Shown: piece by piece, positions 1 through 6,981 of the stretch
How the letters are laid out: each line of letters begins with the position of its first letter
How positions within the stretch are numbered: the stretch's first letter is position 1
DNA from: Firmicutes bacterium CAG:534
Lineage (GTDB): Bacteria > Bacillota > Clostridia > Lachnospirales > Lachnospiraceae
Direction of reading: 5' to 3'
Length of the DNA stretch: 30,505 nt
Assembly: GCA_000436115.1 (NCBI GenBank)
Contig: FR894529.1
Span: 14,014-44,518, forward strand
The notes under the pieces: model-generated
What the model was told of the DNA's origin: nothing
The model's input: the letters and a program-made list of their open reading frames with translations, nothing else
Database searches by the model: none
Made by a program: the position numbers and the translations under genes

Positions 1-1008
1 AGCCATAAGATTCCAAGGGACTGGGGATGGATGCCGGAAAAGATCTTCAGACAGGACAACAGCATGAAGCAGATCGTTTTTATGACAACGGACTGTCAGG
101 ACGCCATGGGGGAAAAGGAATACTTATTGTTTGCCGAAAAATATGCTGCAAACATTCCCTGTGAGCGGGCATATATGTGCTTTTGCGATGAGAAGCAGTT
201 CGGCAGTATTATGCCGGAGCATTACTTTACGGATCAGATGATCCTGCGCCGGATCATATACCGGGATCAGGAAGTGGAAAGATGCGAGGATTTCTTTGAA
301 CGGAAGAACCTTCTGCCGGAAAGAATTCTGGATACGCCGCAGCCTCAGGCCTATGTTATCTTTTCCATACACCACAGGAATAAATGCTATGGATATATGG
401 CGTTTTGCTTCAAAGAGCAGAACTGGATGAATTCCTATACACAGGCATATCTGATGAGTCTGGCCAATGCCATCGAGGATGCCAAAATGCATGACGAACT
501 GTCAAATCTGGAACAGATAAAAAGCTTTTATCTGATAGATACCCTTACCGGGATTTATAACCGGAGAGGATATGAAAAGAAGCTAAGCGAGCTGTATGAC
601 AGATTTAAGAAGGAAGAGTTTTACCTGACAGTAGTGAGCATTGATATGGACGGACTTAAGTATATCAACGATCAATTTGGGCATGCAGAGGGAGACGACG
701 CCCTAAAGCGTCTGGCCGGTGTGATGAAAAAGCTGGAGAAGCCGGAAGAGGTATCTGCAAGAACCGGAGGAGATGAATTTTCCATGCTGCTGGTATCGGA
801 TAACCGCCAGAGACATTCGGATTTTATCCGTACTTTTAAAAGGGAGATCCGGGAAGAGGAAAAACGGGTTGCAAAGCCCTATCCCTTCAGCGCCAGTATC
901 GGCCTATGCAATTTGAATGAAGCAAATCTGCCCCTTATGGCATGTATACAAATGGCTGACAAGGAAATGTACATCCAGAAAAAAGCCAGCAAGCTTTCAA
1001 GAGACTAG
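1..1008 (+). CDS. GGDEF-domain protein (probable diguanylate cyclase), 5' end outside the window
   Basis: The frame is open from base 1 with no stop before the first ATG at 31, so the gene almost certainly begins upstream and only its C-terminal part is seen. About 165 N-terminal residues form a sensor-like region I do not recognise. The GGDEF domain follows, starting with the usual DTLTGIYNRRG-type sequence near 540 and carrying an intact RTGGDEF signature near 760-780. Intact GGDEF domains usually make cyclic di-GMP from two GTP. The position of the RxxD inhibitory site reads KPEE, so product inhibition at the I-site is probably absent. No transmembrane segment is visible in this part. The gene ends 130 bp before the DUF1858 gene, which has its own promoter. 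Confidence 0.88.
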   Translation, partial: SHKIPRDWGWMPEKIFRQDNSMKQIVFMTTDCQDAMGEKEYLLFAEKYAANIPCERAYMCFCDEKQFGSIMPEHYFTDQMILRRIIYRDQEVERCEDFFERKNLLPERILDTPQPQAYVIFSIHHRNKCYGYMAFCFKEQNWMNSYTQAYLMSLANAIEDAKMHDELSNLEQIKSFYLIDTLTGIYNRRGYEKKLSELYDRFKKEEFYLTVVSIDMDGLKYINDQFGHAEGDDALKRLAGVMKKLEKPEEVSARTGGDEFSMLLVSDNRQRHSDFIRTFKREIREEEKRVAKPYPFSASIGLCNLNEANLPLMACIQMADKEMYIQKKASKLSRD

Positions 1009-1065
1009 CCGGATAAGCCGGAATTTGCCAGAAAAAGTTACTGTCTGCAAGAAAGAGGTTTAGAC

Positions 1066-1094
1066 TTGTGGAGATTGGGGCAAAGTATTATACT
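1066..1094 (+). promoter_or_regulatory. Probable sigma-A promoter of the DUF1858 gene
   Basis: TTGTGG (1066-1071), a 17-bp spacer and TATACT (1089-1094) fit a vegetative promoter. The predicted start is near 1101, which leaves a leader of about 40 nt with a TAGGAGG ribosome binding site before the ATG at 1139. Confidence 0.55.
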
Positions 1095-1138
1095 ATAGAA
1101 GTTAATACAAGGAATACTTACGATAGGAGGTTATCACT

Positions 1139-1330
1139 ATGGCACAGGTTACAAAGGACATGACGATCGGCGAGATCCTGAGAACAAATCCTCAGATTGC
1201 CCCCATTTTGATGGAAGCAGGCATGCATTGTCTCGGATGCCCTTCTGCACAGGCAGAAAGCCTTGAAGAGGCAGCAATGGTTCACGGCATGGACATCGAA
1301 GATCTGATGAAGAAGATAGAGGCGCTGTAA
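1139..1330 (+). CDS. DUF1858 domain protein
   Basis: This 63-residue protein consists of one DUF1858 domain. The family is often described as a hybrid-cluster-protein-associated, disulfide-containing domain. The sequence has the typical opening VTKDMTIGEIL, then PILMEAGMHCLGCPSA with the CxxC pair near residues 31-34, and a helical tail. Family members occur alone or fused to redox proteins, and the cysteine pair suggests a redox or metal role, but the exact function is not known. The start is supported by a TAGGAGG ribosome binding site just upstream. The gene is monocistronic, with its own promoter (1066-1094) and a strong terminator directly after the stop. Confidence 0.9.
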   Translation: MAQVTKDMTIGEILRTNPQIAPILMEAGMHCLGCPSAQAESLEEAAMVHGMDIEDLMKKIEAL

Positions 1331-1342
1331 ATCAGTTAAAAA

Positions 1343-1376
1343 TAGGAAGTCACAAAAATGTGACTTCCTAAAATTT
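1343..1376. terminator. Bidirectional intrinsic terminator between the DUF1858 gene and mecA
   Basis: A perfect 12-bp inverted repeat (1343-1354 with 1359-1370, loop AAAA) lies between two convergent genes. On the plus strand it is followed by AAAATTTTG. On the minus strand it is followed by ATTTTTAAC, which is the better U-tract. It probably ends transcription from both sides. Confidence 0.85.
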
Positions 1377-1386
1377 TGTCATTCCA

Positions 1387-2187
1387 TCAGATCCTGGAAA
1401 GAGAAGCAACGGCTTTATCCCGGATAATGGGTTCAAAGTGTTCTTCCAGATAGGCCTCCGAGGCAGGAACGGAACGGACGCAGCTGCCATATTCTGATAA
1501 AATGTTGCAGACCTTATTGTATTCTACAGGAGTGTGTTCTCCTTTGGAAATCACCAAAAGATAAGTGCCGTCTTTCTGCTTGAACAGAGAGCTGATGCCT
1601 GTATAAAATCCGGAGAGGACATGGGCGGCGGCTGTTACCTCATGGAGAGAGTGGAACAGGTAGATCCGGGTCATCTCTACTGCAGGGGCGGTTTCGGAAA
1701 GCTTCTTTTGAAGGGCATCCTTAAAGGCCTTCTTGGCCTCCTTCACATCAGAGCTGTCCTTGGAAGCTCCCTTTTGGGAGGAATCCTTGGAGGACTGTGC
1801 ATGGTCATTCTGGATTTTCTTGAACAGATCCAGAACATCATCAGCCCCTTCGCTTATGGTGTCGAGCACCTCATCCAGAGAGCCGTCTTCCTCATGGACG
1901 GAGGGAGCAAACTTGGAAAAACGTGTATCCAGCTCGTCGGGATCCTCCACCTTTGTGATGATCAGAACAATACATTCTGAGCTTAAAGGAATGGCTTCTA
2001 TCATTAAGGGAATATCTTCCGCTTCAAATCCAAATTCAAAGGATGCCTGCTGCATCATATCGCGAAACAGATCTTTGGCTTTCTCGGTACCGTAGGCAAG
2101 TTCGCTGAGCTTTAATTCTCTGTCTGCAAGATCTTCTCTTGTAAGAGTGCAACGAATTTGATGATCGTTTACTTTTTCTATTTTCAT
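1387..2187 (-). CDS. mecA: Adaptor protein MecA
   Basis: MecA-family proteins are adaptors that bring substrates to the ClpC ATPase for degradation by ClpCP; in Bacillus the targets include ComK. The 266-residue protein has the family layout. An N-terminal substrate-binding domain (about 1-95) opens with MKIEKVNDHQIRCTLT and contains the FEFGFEAEDIPLMIEAIPL stretch. A charged, low-complexity linker (about 100-165) follows. The C-terminal domain (about 170-266) contains IYLFHSLHEV and a YGSCVRSVPASEAYLEEH-type ending. The length is at the long side of the family because of the Ser/Lys/Asp-rich linker. The start is supported by AAGGATG upstream on the minus strand. It is transcribed alone from the promoter near 2283-2309. 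Confidence 0.95.
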   Translation of the reverse strand: MKIEKVNDHQIRCTLTREDLADRELKLSELAYGTEKAKDLFRDMMQQASFEFGFEAEDIPLMIEAIPLSSECIVLIITKVEDPDELDTRFSKFAPSVHEEDGSLDEVLDTISEGADDVLDLFKKIQNDHAQSSKDSSQKGASKDSSDVKEAKKAFKDALQKKLSETAPAVEMTRIYLFHSLHEVTAAAHVLSGFYTGISSLFKQKDGTYLLVISKGEHTPVEYNKVCNILSEYGSCVRSVPASEAYLEEHFEPIIRDKAVASLSRI

Positions 2188-2255
2188 ATAATCACATCCT
2201 TACTGTTATGATACTGTTATCCTGCCATTTTGGTGACACCCGGCAAAAAGTCTGC

Positions 2256-2309
2256 AATACCAAGGTATTCACTTAGAAATATATTATACTTAGTACGAAT
2301 TTAAGTCAA
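2256..2309 (-). promoter_or_regulatory. mecA promoter with an adjacent inverted repeat
   Basis: Read on the minus strand, TTGACT (complement of 2304-2309) is followed by TATAAT (complement of 2283-2288) with a 15-bp spacer, shorter than ideal. Just downstream, near the predicted start, is the inverted repeat AATACC-N2-GGTATT (2256-2269). It could be an operator or a 5' stabilising hairpin. The mecA leader is about 90 nt long. Confidence 0.5.
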
Positions 2310-2407
2310 TAGTGCAGAAAAACAGTTTAAGAAAATTTAAGAAAACGAAATTGTTTTTTATATTTTCTTAAAATTGTTAAAAATAAATAAAAAACAAAAA
2401 ATAATAC

Positions 2408-2436
2408 TTGCATATTTTGGTAAAAATGCTTATAAT
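2408..2436 (+). promoter_or_regulatory. Strong sigma-A promoter with A/T-rich upstream element, driving the structured RNA
   Basis: TTGCAT (2408-2413), exactly 17 bp, then consensus TATAAT (2431-2436). The roughly 75 bases upstream (about 2330-2407) are almost pure A/T with several A- and T-tracts, like the UP elements of stable RNA promoters. The expected start, 7 nt past the -10 box, is A2443, which is the first base of the closing helix of the RNA below. Confidence 0.8.
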
Positions 2437-2442
2437 CAAAGC

Positions 2443-2763
2443 ATAAGATGCTTTCAGGTAAATCAAGTATCGGAAGGAGGCGCAGAAAATCCAGATATTA
2501 CATAAATGAAAGCATATATCAACAGACCCCGGCATGGTATGTCGGTGCGTCTTTCTCGTTTCATCCTGAATGCCCTGTTGTATGACCCTGCGGGGACATA
2601 GACAACAGCTCTCTGGCATTGACTTATCATAAGGATGGAATGTCTTACAGGCTTAGTGCTTGTCGCGGATATTTCAACAGGTTTTCACAGGTTATAATTC
2701 AATTCTTTGGAATTCCCAAGTGGTTCGCAATAAAGATACATACCTGGCATCTTATCTGTTTTT
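2443..2763 (+). ncRNA. Probable stand-alone structured noncoding RNA, about 320 nt, family not recognised
   Basis: The region between mecA and the next gene is about 700 bp without a credible protein gene. The ends of this stretch pair: 2443-2451 with 2747-2755 (9 bp) and, after a 3-nt bulge, 2455-2459 with 2742-2746 (5 bp). The 3' strand of this helix is followed by CTGTTTTTATT, a U-tract. Inside are further stems: 2506-2511/2559-2564; 2529-2535/2539-2545 (one G-U); 2569-2574/2615-2620 enclosing 2575-2581/2602-2608, 2582-2584/2597-2599 and 2586-2588/2592-2594; and 2647-2652/2658-2663. A promoter sits at the right distance. The layout (promoter, end-closing helix, U-tract, no open frame) is that of a trans-acting stable RNA rather than a leader. 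It lacks the landmarks I know for RNase P, tmRNA, SRP RNA and 6S RNA. It could belong to a known clostridial RNA motif such as raiA that I cannot verify by eye. Confidence 0.7.
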
Positions 2764-2882
2764 ATTATCGTCATTATCATGAAAAGTATGATCGGCTCTG
2801 AAGTTTATTTTTCGCCCGGCTGACACATCACGGAATCCTTTTGGAAAGAAGCCGTGCAATTTCAGAGCAGATGGGAGAAAAA

Positions 2883-3113
2883 GTGAAAAATAGGATTACA
2901 ATGGAAAAAAATGCCGATCTTTCCGCACTCAGATCACGCCTTCAGGGCTATGAAAGACGGGGCGTAAAGCTGTACTTTGATGGAGCTCTGTCCAACACAG
3001 AATATATTTTGAAACATTGCGTTATGGAAGATACAGCTTATATGGCCGACTATGTGACTGACCGGGAAGGGAAAGTCCGGGAAATCCGATATGATAAAAT
3101 TTCCGGGAAATAA
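2883..3113 (+). CDS. Small protein of unknown function, 76 residues
   Basis: I do not recognise this protein. The frame could start at TTG 2841 or ATG 2871, but GTG 2883 is preferred because GGGAG (2873-2877) lies 5 nt before it and no ribosome binding site precedes TTG 2841. The product is charged and hydrophilic with no membrane segment. It has a helical N-terminus (SALRSRLQGYERRGVKL), then LYFDGALSN and a C-terminal part that looks like beta strands (AYMADYVTDREGKVREIRYD). A gene of this size with this sequence style is typical of uncharacterised Lachnospiraceae genes. It lies 120 bp after the 3' end of the structured RNA and 230 bp before the GH18 gene. No clear promoter of its own was found; read-through past the RNA's U-tract is possible. 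Confidence 0.6.
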   Translation: MKNRITMEKNADLSALRSRLQGYERRGVKLYFDGALSNTEYILKHCVMEDTAYMADYVTDREGKVREIRYDKISGK

Positions 3114-3145
3114 TGCCTCTGTTATGATCAATCTGAATTTTACTT

Positions 3146-3253
3146 AAAAAAGATCGGAAGGGATCTGCTTCTTTCCTGCCCAGCTTATGCAAAAGTCCCC
3201 TAAGATACGATGAAATAAGAAAGGAAAAGGAAAGACAGATCCCGGAAAGGTCT
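3146..3253 (-). other. Long interrupted inverted repeat with U-tract on the minus strand (possible small RNA)
   Basis: Three segments pair in register: 3151-3155 with 3249-3253, 3160-3167 with 3236-3243, and 3171-3177 with 3228-3234. That is about 20 bp, interrupted by a GGAA/GGAAA internal loop and a CTT/A bulge, around a loop of about 50 nt. On the minus strand the structure ends in six U residues (complement of 3146-3151), as at the end of a transcript; on the plus strand there is no U-tract. A weak minus-strand promoter (TTG-N20-TATTAT type, around 3312-3343) could feed it. The rest of the 230-bp gap holds only the GH18 promoter. Confidence 0.4.
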
Positions 3254-3291
3254 TGACGTCGAAAAAGGACGGAAAAAGTCAAAAAATGTTA

Positions 3292-3320
3292 ATGACGGTG
3301 TAGGGATAGTTTGATATAAT
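3292..3320 (+). promoter_or_regulatory. Promoter of the GH18 gene
   Basis: ATGACG (3292-3297), 17 bp, TATAAT (3315-3320). The predicted start near 3327 leaves a leader of about 17 nt containing the TGGAGG ribosome binding site of the gene at 3344. Confidence 0.75.
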
Positions 3321-3343
3321 ATAGGGCGATTGGAGGTTGCACA

Positions 3344-5041
3344 ATGAAGAAAAGGATCATACCTGTGCTGATAGCCATCGCCCTTATTATTGTGGTGTTT
3401 GGAGCAAGCTTTGGAGCAAAAATAATAGACAGATATTCATATTCAAAGGAACGAGCAGATCTTTCTTCTTATTTTGAAATGCAGGGAGAAGGGGATGTAG
3501 CCATCATCCTGCAGGATGAGCTGATAGAGGAACGTGCCAGATTATATGATGGAGAATATTATCTGGATTTAAATACCGTGCATCAATATTTTAATGACAG
3601 ATTTTATGAGGATCAGGGAGAAGGGCTTTTGCTCTATACGCTTCCTGAGTCGATCATCAGAACCGTCATTGGCACCAGCGAGGTGACGGATGAAAACGGA
3701 AGCAGCAGTTATTCCTATGTGCCGGCAAGGTATGAGGGAAGCACGCTTTATATTGCGGTGGACTATGTAAAACAGTATACCAATTTTTCCTATGAAGGCT
3801 TTTCCGAGCCGGATCGTCTGCAGATCTATACAGAATGGGATGACAGACAGGTGGCTGACGTGAAGAAGGATACGGCGGTCAGGGTTCTGGGCGGTGTAAA
3901 AAGCGAGATCCTGAAGGATCTGACGGCGGGGGATAAGGTGACTGTTTTGGAACAGATGGAAACCTGGAGCAAGGTAAAGACCTCCGATTCCATCATGGGC
4001 TATGTGGAGAACAAAAGACTTGAAAATATTCGCGTAGAAATGCCGATCCCGGTTACAGATTATGAAGAACCGGTCTACAAAAGCCAGACCAGGGATTATA
4101 AGATCAGTATGGGCTGGCATGTGATAGCCGGGCCGGAAGGAAATGACACGCTGGAGTCTGTAGTGGAGGGAACGAAGGGGTTAAACGTGATCTCTCCCAC
4201 ATGGTATAGGCTGAATGACAGTCAGGGAGGCTTTACCAGTGCGGCAACCCAGAAATATGTGGACAGGGCGCATGACATGGGCCTGGAGGTCTGGGCTCTT
4301 GTTGAAAATATTGAATATAAGGAAAGCATTGACATGTATGCCATCCTTTCCTCCACAACAAACAGGGCAAGGCTGATCGACGGACTGATCGCAGAAGCGC
4401 TGACATACGGCTTTGACGGTATTAATGTGGATTTCGAGCAGATCAGTGATGACTGTGGGGAGCATTTTACAGAGTTTATCAGGGAACTTTCCATTCCCTG
4501 CAGAAAGAACGGTCTGGTGCTTTCCATTGACAACTATGTGCCCATGGGAGGAAGCGGCCATTATAACAGAACCGAGCAGGGAAATGTGGCGGACTATGTT
4601 GTGATCATGGGATATGACGAGCATTACGCAGGAAGCAAGGAAGCGGGAAGCGTGGCTTCCATAGATTTTGTGGAAAAGGGAATTGAACAGACCGTGGCTC
4701 AGGTTCCTGCGCAGAAGGTGATCAATGCGGTTCCTTTTTATACAAGGATATGGCAGACCGGAGACGGACAGATCAGCAGCCAGGCTGTAGGAATGGAAAA
4801 GGCAGAGGAATTTATCAGCAACCACAGCATTCAGACGGAATGGGATGAGGCTGCCTGCCAGAATTACGGGGAGTATACAAGCGGAGGAGAGCTTTACCAG
4901 GTATGGCTGGAGGATGAGAGATCTCTGGAAGTAAAGTTTAACATCATGGATAAATATCAGCTTGCCGGCGTCGCATTCTGGCGGCTTGGATTTGAAAAGC
5001 CACAGGTGTGGGATGTAGTGGAGACCTATTTAAACAGATAA
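3344..5041 (+). CDS. Membrane-anchored or secreted GH18 family glycoside hydrolase with SH3-like domain
   Basis: The 565-residue protein starts with a lysine-rich signal or anchor segment (residues about 4-27). A copper-amine-oxidase-N-like stalk follows (about 65-165, with LYDGEYYLDLNTV and STLYIAVDYVKQY), then a bacterial SH3 domain (about 175-230, VKSEILKDLTAGDKVTVLE...WSKVK), then a GH18 barrel (about 250-565). The GH18 catalytic signature DGxxxDxE is intact as DGINVDFE (residues 358-365, Glu365 the expected acid). Family members cleave beta-1,4 N-acetylglucosaminyl bonds. Bacillus and Clostridium relatives of this layout (YdhD/YaaH type) act on peptidoglycan or spore cortex, so the substrate is probably wall glycan rather than chitin. 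It has its own promoter and terminator and lies just before cwlD. Confidence 0.9.
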   Translation: MKKRIIPVLIAIALIIVVFGASFGAKIIDRYSYSKERADLSSYFEMQGEGDVAIILQDELIEERARLYDGEYYLDLNTVHQYFNDRFYEDQGEGLLLYTLPESIIRTVIGTSEVTDENGSSSYSYVPARYEGSTLYIAVDYVKQYTNFSYEGFSEPDRLQIYTEWDDRQVADVKKDTAVRVLGGVKSEILKDLTAGDKVTVLEQMETWSKVKTSDSIMGYVENKRLENIRVEMPIPVTDYEEPVYKSQTRDYKISMGWHVIAGPEGNDTLESVVEGTKGLNVISPTWYRLNDSQGGFTSAATQKYVDRAHDMGLEVWALVENIEYKESIDMYAILSSTTNRARLIDGLIAEALTYGFDGINVDFEQISDDCGEHFTEFIRELSIPCRKNGLVLSIDNYVPMGGSGHYNRTEQGNVADYVVIMGYDEHYAGSKEAGSVASIDFVEKGIEQTVAQVPAQKVINAVPFYTRIWQTGDGQISSQAVGMEKAEEFISNHSIQTEWDEAACQNYGEYTSGGELYQVWLEDERSLEVKFNIMDKYQLAGVAFWRLGFEKPQVWDVVETYLNR

Positions 5042-5059
5042 AATCAAAACAGATGCGAA

Positions 5060-5089
5060 AGGCTGCGGGCATACCTGCGGCCTTTTTTT
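5060..5089 (+). terminator. Intrinsic terminator after the GH18 gene
   Basis: A 10-bp stem with two G-U pairs (5060-5069 with 5074-5083, loop CATA) is followed directly by a run of T residues through 5089. Confidence 0.9.
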
Positions 5090-5105
5090 CATAAATATTA
5101 CCAAG

Positions 5106-5120
5106 GCTCTTTTAAGGAGC
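5106..5120 (+). promoter_or_regulatory. Small hairpin covering the cwlD ribosome binding site
   Basis: GCTCTT (5106-5111) pairs with AGGAGC (5115-5120) around a TTA loop. The 3' strand is the cwlD Shine-Dalgarno sequence, 6-7 nt before ATG 5127, so translation may be held down unless the hairpin opens. No clear sigma-A promoter was found in the 37 bp between the terminator and the gene; a sporulation sigma factor could be used instead. Confidence 0.4.
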
Positions 5121-5126
5121 AGGGAT

Positions 5127-5846
5127 ATGAGCGTAAAGTATGAGCGTCTTCTTCGGCTGGCTATGACGGGGATCCTTTTGACGGCTATGTTTTTGACTGC
5201 AAGGCAGGGAGCGGCGGTGGTCAGCCTTAATCAGGAAGGGGAAAACAGACAGCGCTGCGTAGTGATAGATGCGGGGCATGGAGGGGCGGATCCGGGAAAG
5301 GTAGGGATAAACGGAGAACTGGAGAAGGACATTAATCTGGAAATCGCAAGGGATCTGGAGAGCTTTCTAAAGGCGGAAGGGCTCCGGGTGGTGATGACCA
5401 GGGAGGATGAAAACGGTCTGTATGAGGAAGGGGCCTCCAATAAAAAGGTACAGGATATGAAAAGGAGGCTGGAGATCATAGAAGAGGCCGATCCTGTGTT
5501 AGTAGTCAGTATCCACCAAAACAGTTATCATCAGGAGGAAGTAAAGGGAGCGCAGGTGTTTTACTATGCAACCAGCGACAAGAGCAGGCTGCTTGCAGAG
5601 ACGCTTCAGGAGCAGCTCCGTCAGCTGGAACCGGAAAACCACAGGCAGGCAAAGGGAAACGACAGTTATTTTCTCCTGAAAAAAACGGCAAAGCCCATTG
5701 TCATAGCGGAATGCGGTTTTTTGTCAAACAGGGAGGAAGCCCAGAAGCTTTCCACCAAATATTATCAGGAAAAGGTTGCTTTTCGCATTTATATGGGAAT
5801 CATGCAGTATTTGAATTCACAAAATGGCTCAAGTGTGATAAAGTAA
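5127..5846 (+). CDS. cwlD: N-acetylmuramoyl-L-alanine amidase, CwlD type
   Basis: The 239-residue protein has an N-terminal membrane/signal segment (about 9-32) and one Amidase_3 domain. The zinc ligands are visible: His51 in DAGHGG, Glu66 in GELEKDINL and His130 in VSIHQN. The catalytic Glu195 lies in VIAECGFLSN. Enzymes of this family cut the amide bond between MurNAc and L-alanine. The short single-domain form with this N-terminus matches CwlD, which in spore formers removes peptide from cortex muramic acid before muramic delta-lactam is made. This supports, but does not prove, that the host sporulates. The AAGGAG site before the ATG lies in a small hairpin. The gene stops 42 bp before tsaC and may share its transcript. 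Confidence 0.9.
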   Translation: MSVKYERLLRLAMTGILLTAMFLTARQGAAVVSLNQEGENRQRCVVIDAGHGGADPGKVGINGELEKDINLEIARDLESFLKAEGLRVVMTREDENGLYEEGASNKKVQDMKRRLEIIEEADPVLVVSIHQNSYHQEEVKGAQVFYYATSDKSRLLAETLQEQLRQLEPENHRQAKGNDSYFLLKKTAKPIVIAECGFLSNREEAQKLSTKYYQEKVAFRIYMGIMQYLNSQNGSSVIK

Positions 5847-5887
5847 ATAAGAAAAATATGGGAAAAAGGGACAATAAGAGGAGAAAT

Positions 5888-6946
5888 ATGGACACAAGGA
5901 TCGTAACGATCAATCCGGAACACATAGATACAAAGGTGATTGAGGAAGCCGGCAGGATCCTGAAAAGAGGCGGACTTGTGGCGTTCCCTACAGAAACGGT
6001 GTATGGACTTGGAGGGGATGCCTTAAATGCGGAGTCTTCAGGAAAAATATATGCGGCAAAGGGCAGGCCGTCAGATAATCCGCTGATCGTGCACATTGCC
6101 GATATGGAAGCGCTTCCTTCCATCGTAAAGGAAATTCCCGGGGCGGCTTACAGCCTTGCAGAGAAATTCTGGCCCGGGCCCATGACCATGATCTTTCAAA
6201 AGGCAGACAGGGTGCCTCTTGCTACCACGGGAGGACTGTCCACAGTAGCGGTGAGGATGCCTTCCCACCCGGTGGCAAGGGCGTTGATAGAGGCGGCGGG
6301 CGGTTATATAGCAGCCCCCAGCGCCAATCTTTCCGGCAGGCCAAGCCCAACGGAGGCAAAGTATGTGATCGAGGATCTGCAGGGAAGAGTGGATATGATA
6401 CTGGATGGGGGACCGGCAAAGATCGGCCTGGAATCCTCTATCATTGATCTGACAGAACAGGTACCGACGATCCTGAGACCCGGATATATTACCCAGGAGA
6501 TGTTTGAAGAAGCGCTGGGAAGCGTGGAAATGGACAGAACCATCATCGACCCTTCTTCGGGACAGGCTCCCAAGGCTCCAGGAATGAAATACCGGCATTA
6601 TGCACCAAAGGGAAATCTGATCATCGTGGAGGGAACCGCAGAGCAGGTGGTCTCCTACATCAACGAAAAGCTGCAGGAGCAAAAGGCGCTTGGCAGGAAA
6701 ACGGGAGTGATCGCAACGGATGAGACAGCCCCGGGATATGTGGCGGACAGTGTCAAAAGCGTTGGCAGCAGGCAGGACGAAGAAGCCATTGCAAGCCATT
6801 TGTTTACCATTCTCCGGGAATTTGATGATGAGGACGTTGCGCAGATCTATGCAGAGGCTTTTCGCAGCACAGGAGTAGGCTGCGCCATCATGAACAGGCT
6901 TTTAAAGGCGGCAGGCCATCAGGTGGTAACGCTTTCACCCCAATAG
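5888..6946 (+). CDS. tsaC: L-threonylcarbamoyladenylate synthase (Sua5/TsaC)
   Basis: The enzyme makes threonylcarbamoyl-AMP from threonine, bicarbonate and ATP, the first step of t6A37 tRNA modification. The 352-residue product has the YrdC domain (about 15-205), with GGLVAFPTETVYGLG, the KGRPSDNPLIVH signature and SANLSGRPSPT. It then has a Sua5 C-terminal domain (about 235-350), linked by the PGMKYRHYAPKG segment that covers the active site. It is therefore the long Sua5 form rather than the short TsaC form. The frame is open back to ATG 5711 inside cwlD, but ATG 5888 is chosen because AGAGGAG lies just before it and homologues begin close to this point. It is followed after 35 bp by rpiB, probably in one operon. 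Confidence 0.95.
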   Translation: MDTRIVTINPEHIDTKVIEEAGRILKRGGLVAFPTETVYGLGGDALNAESSGKIYAAKGRPSDNPLIVHIADMEALPSIVKEIPGAAYSLAEKFWPGPMTMIFQKADRVPLATTGGLSTVAVRMPSHPVARALIEAAGGYIAAPSANLSGRPSPTEAKYVIEDLQGRVDMILDGGPAKIGLESSIIDLTEQVPTILRPGYITQEMFEEALGSVEMDRTIIDPSSGQAPKAPGMKYRHYAPKGNLIIVEGTAEQVVSYINEKLQEQKALGRKTGVIATDETAPGYVADSVKSVGSRQDEEAIASHLFTILREFDDEDVAQIYAEAFRSTGVGCAIMNRLLKAAGHQVVTLSPQ

Positions 6947-6981
6947 ATAAAATGACAATCACAAAGAAAAGAGGAAAAGAA

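Noticed and set aside
2377..2619. 80-residue open frame on the minus strand
   Set aside because: It runs across the A/T-rich promoter region, has no ribosome binding site and no recognisable sequence; a chance frame.
2443..2763. RNase P, tmRNA, SRP or 6S RNA identity for the structured RNA
   Set aside because: The conserved core sequences of these RNAs, such as the GAGGAAAGUCC region of RNase P or the tRNA-like end of tmRNA, are not found, although the length is similar.
2619..2801. 60-residue open frame on the plus strand inside the structured RNA
   Set aside because: No ribosome binding site, odd aromatic and histidine-rich composition, and it overlaps the RNA's closing helix and U-tract.
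4181..4825. 214-residue frame antisense to the GH18 gene
   Set aside because: Shadow of a real gene with clear domains; no start signal. The same applies to 6071-6799 and 17490-18173 on the minus strand.
5711..5887. Extended N-terminus of the Sua5/TsaC protein inside cwlD
   Set aside because: The added residues have no homology signature and ATG 5888 has a strong ribosome binding site.
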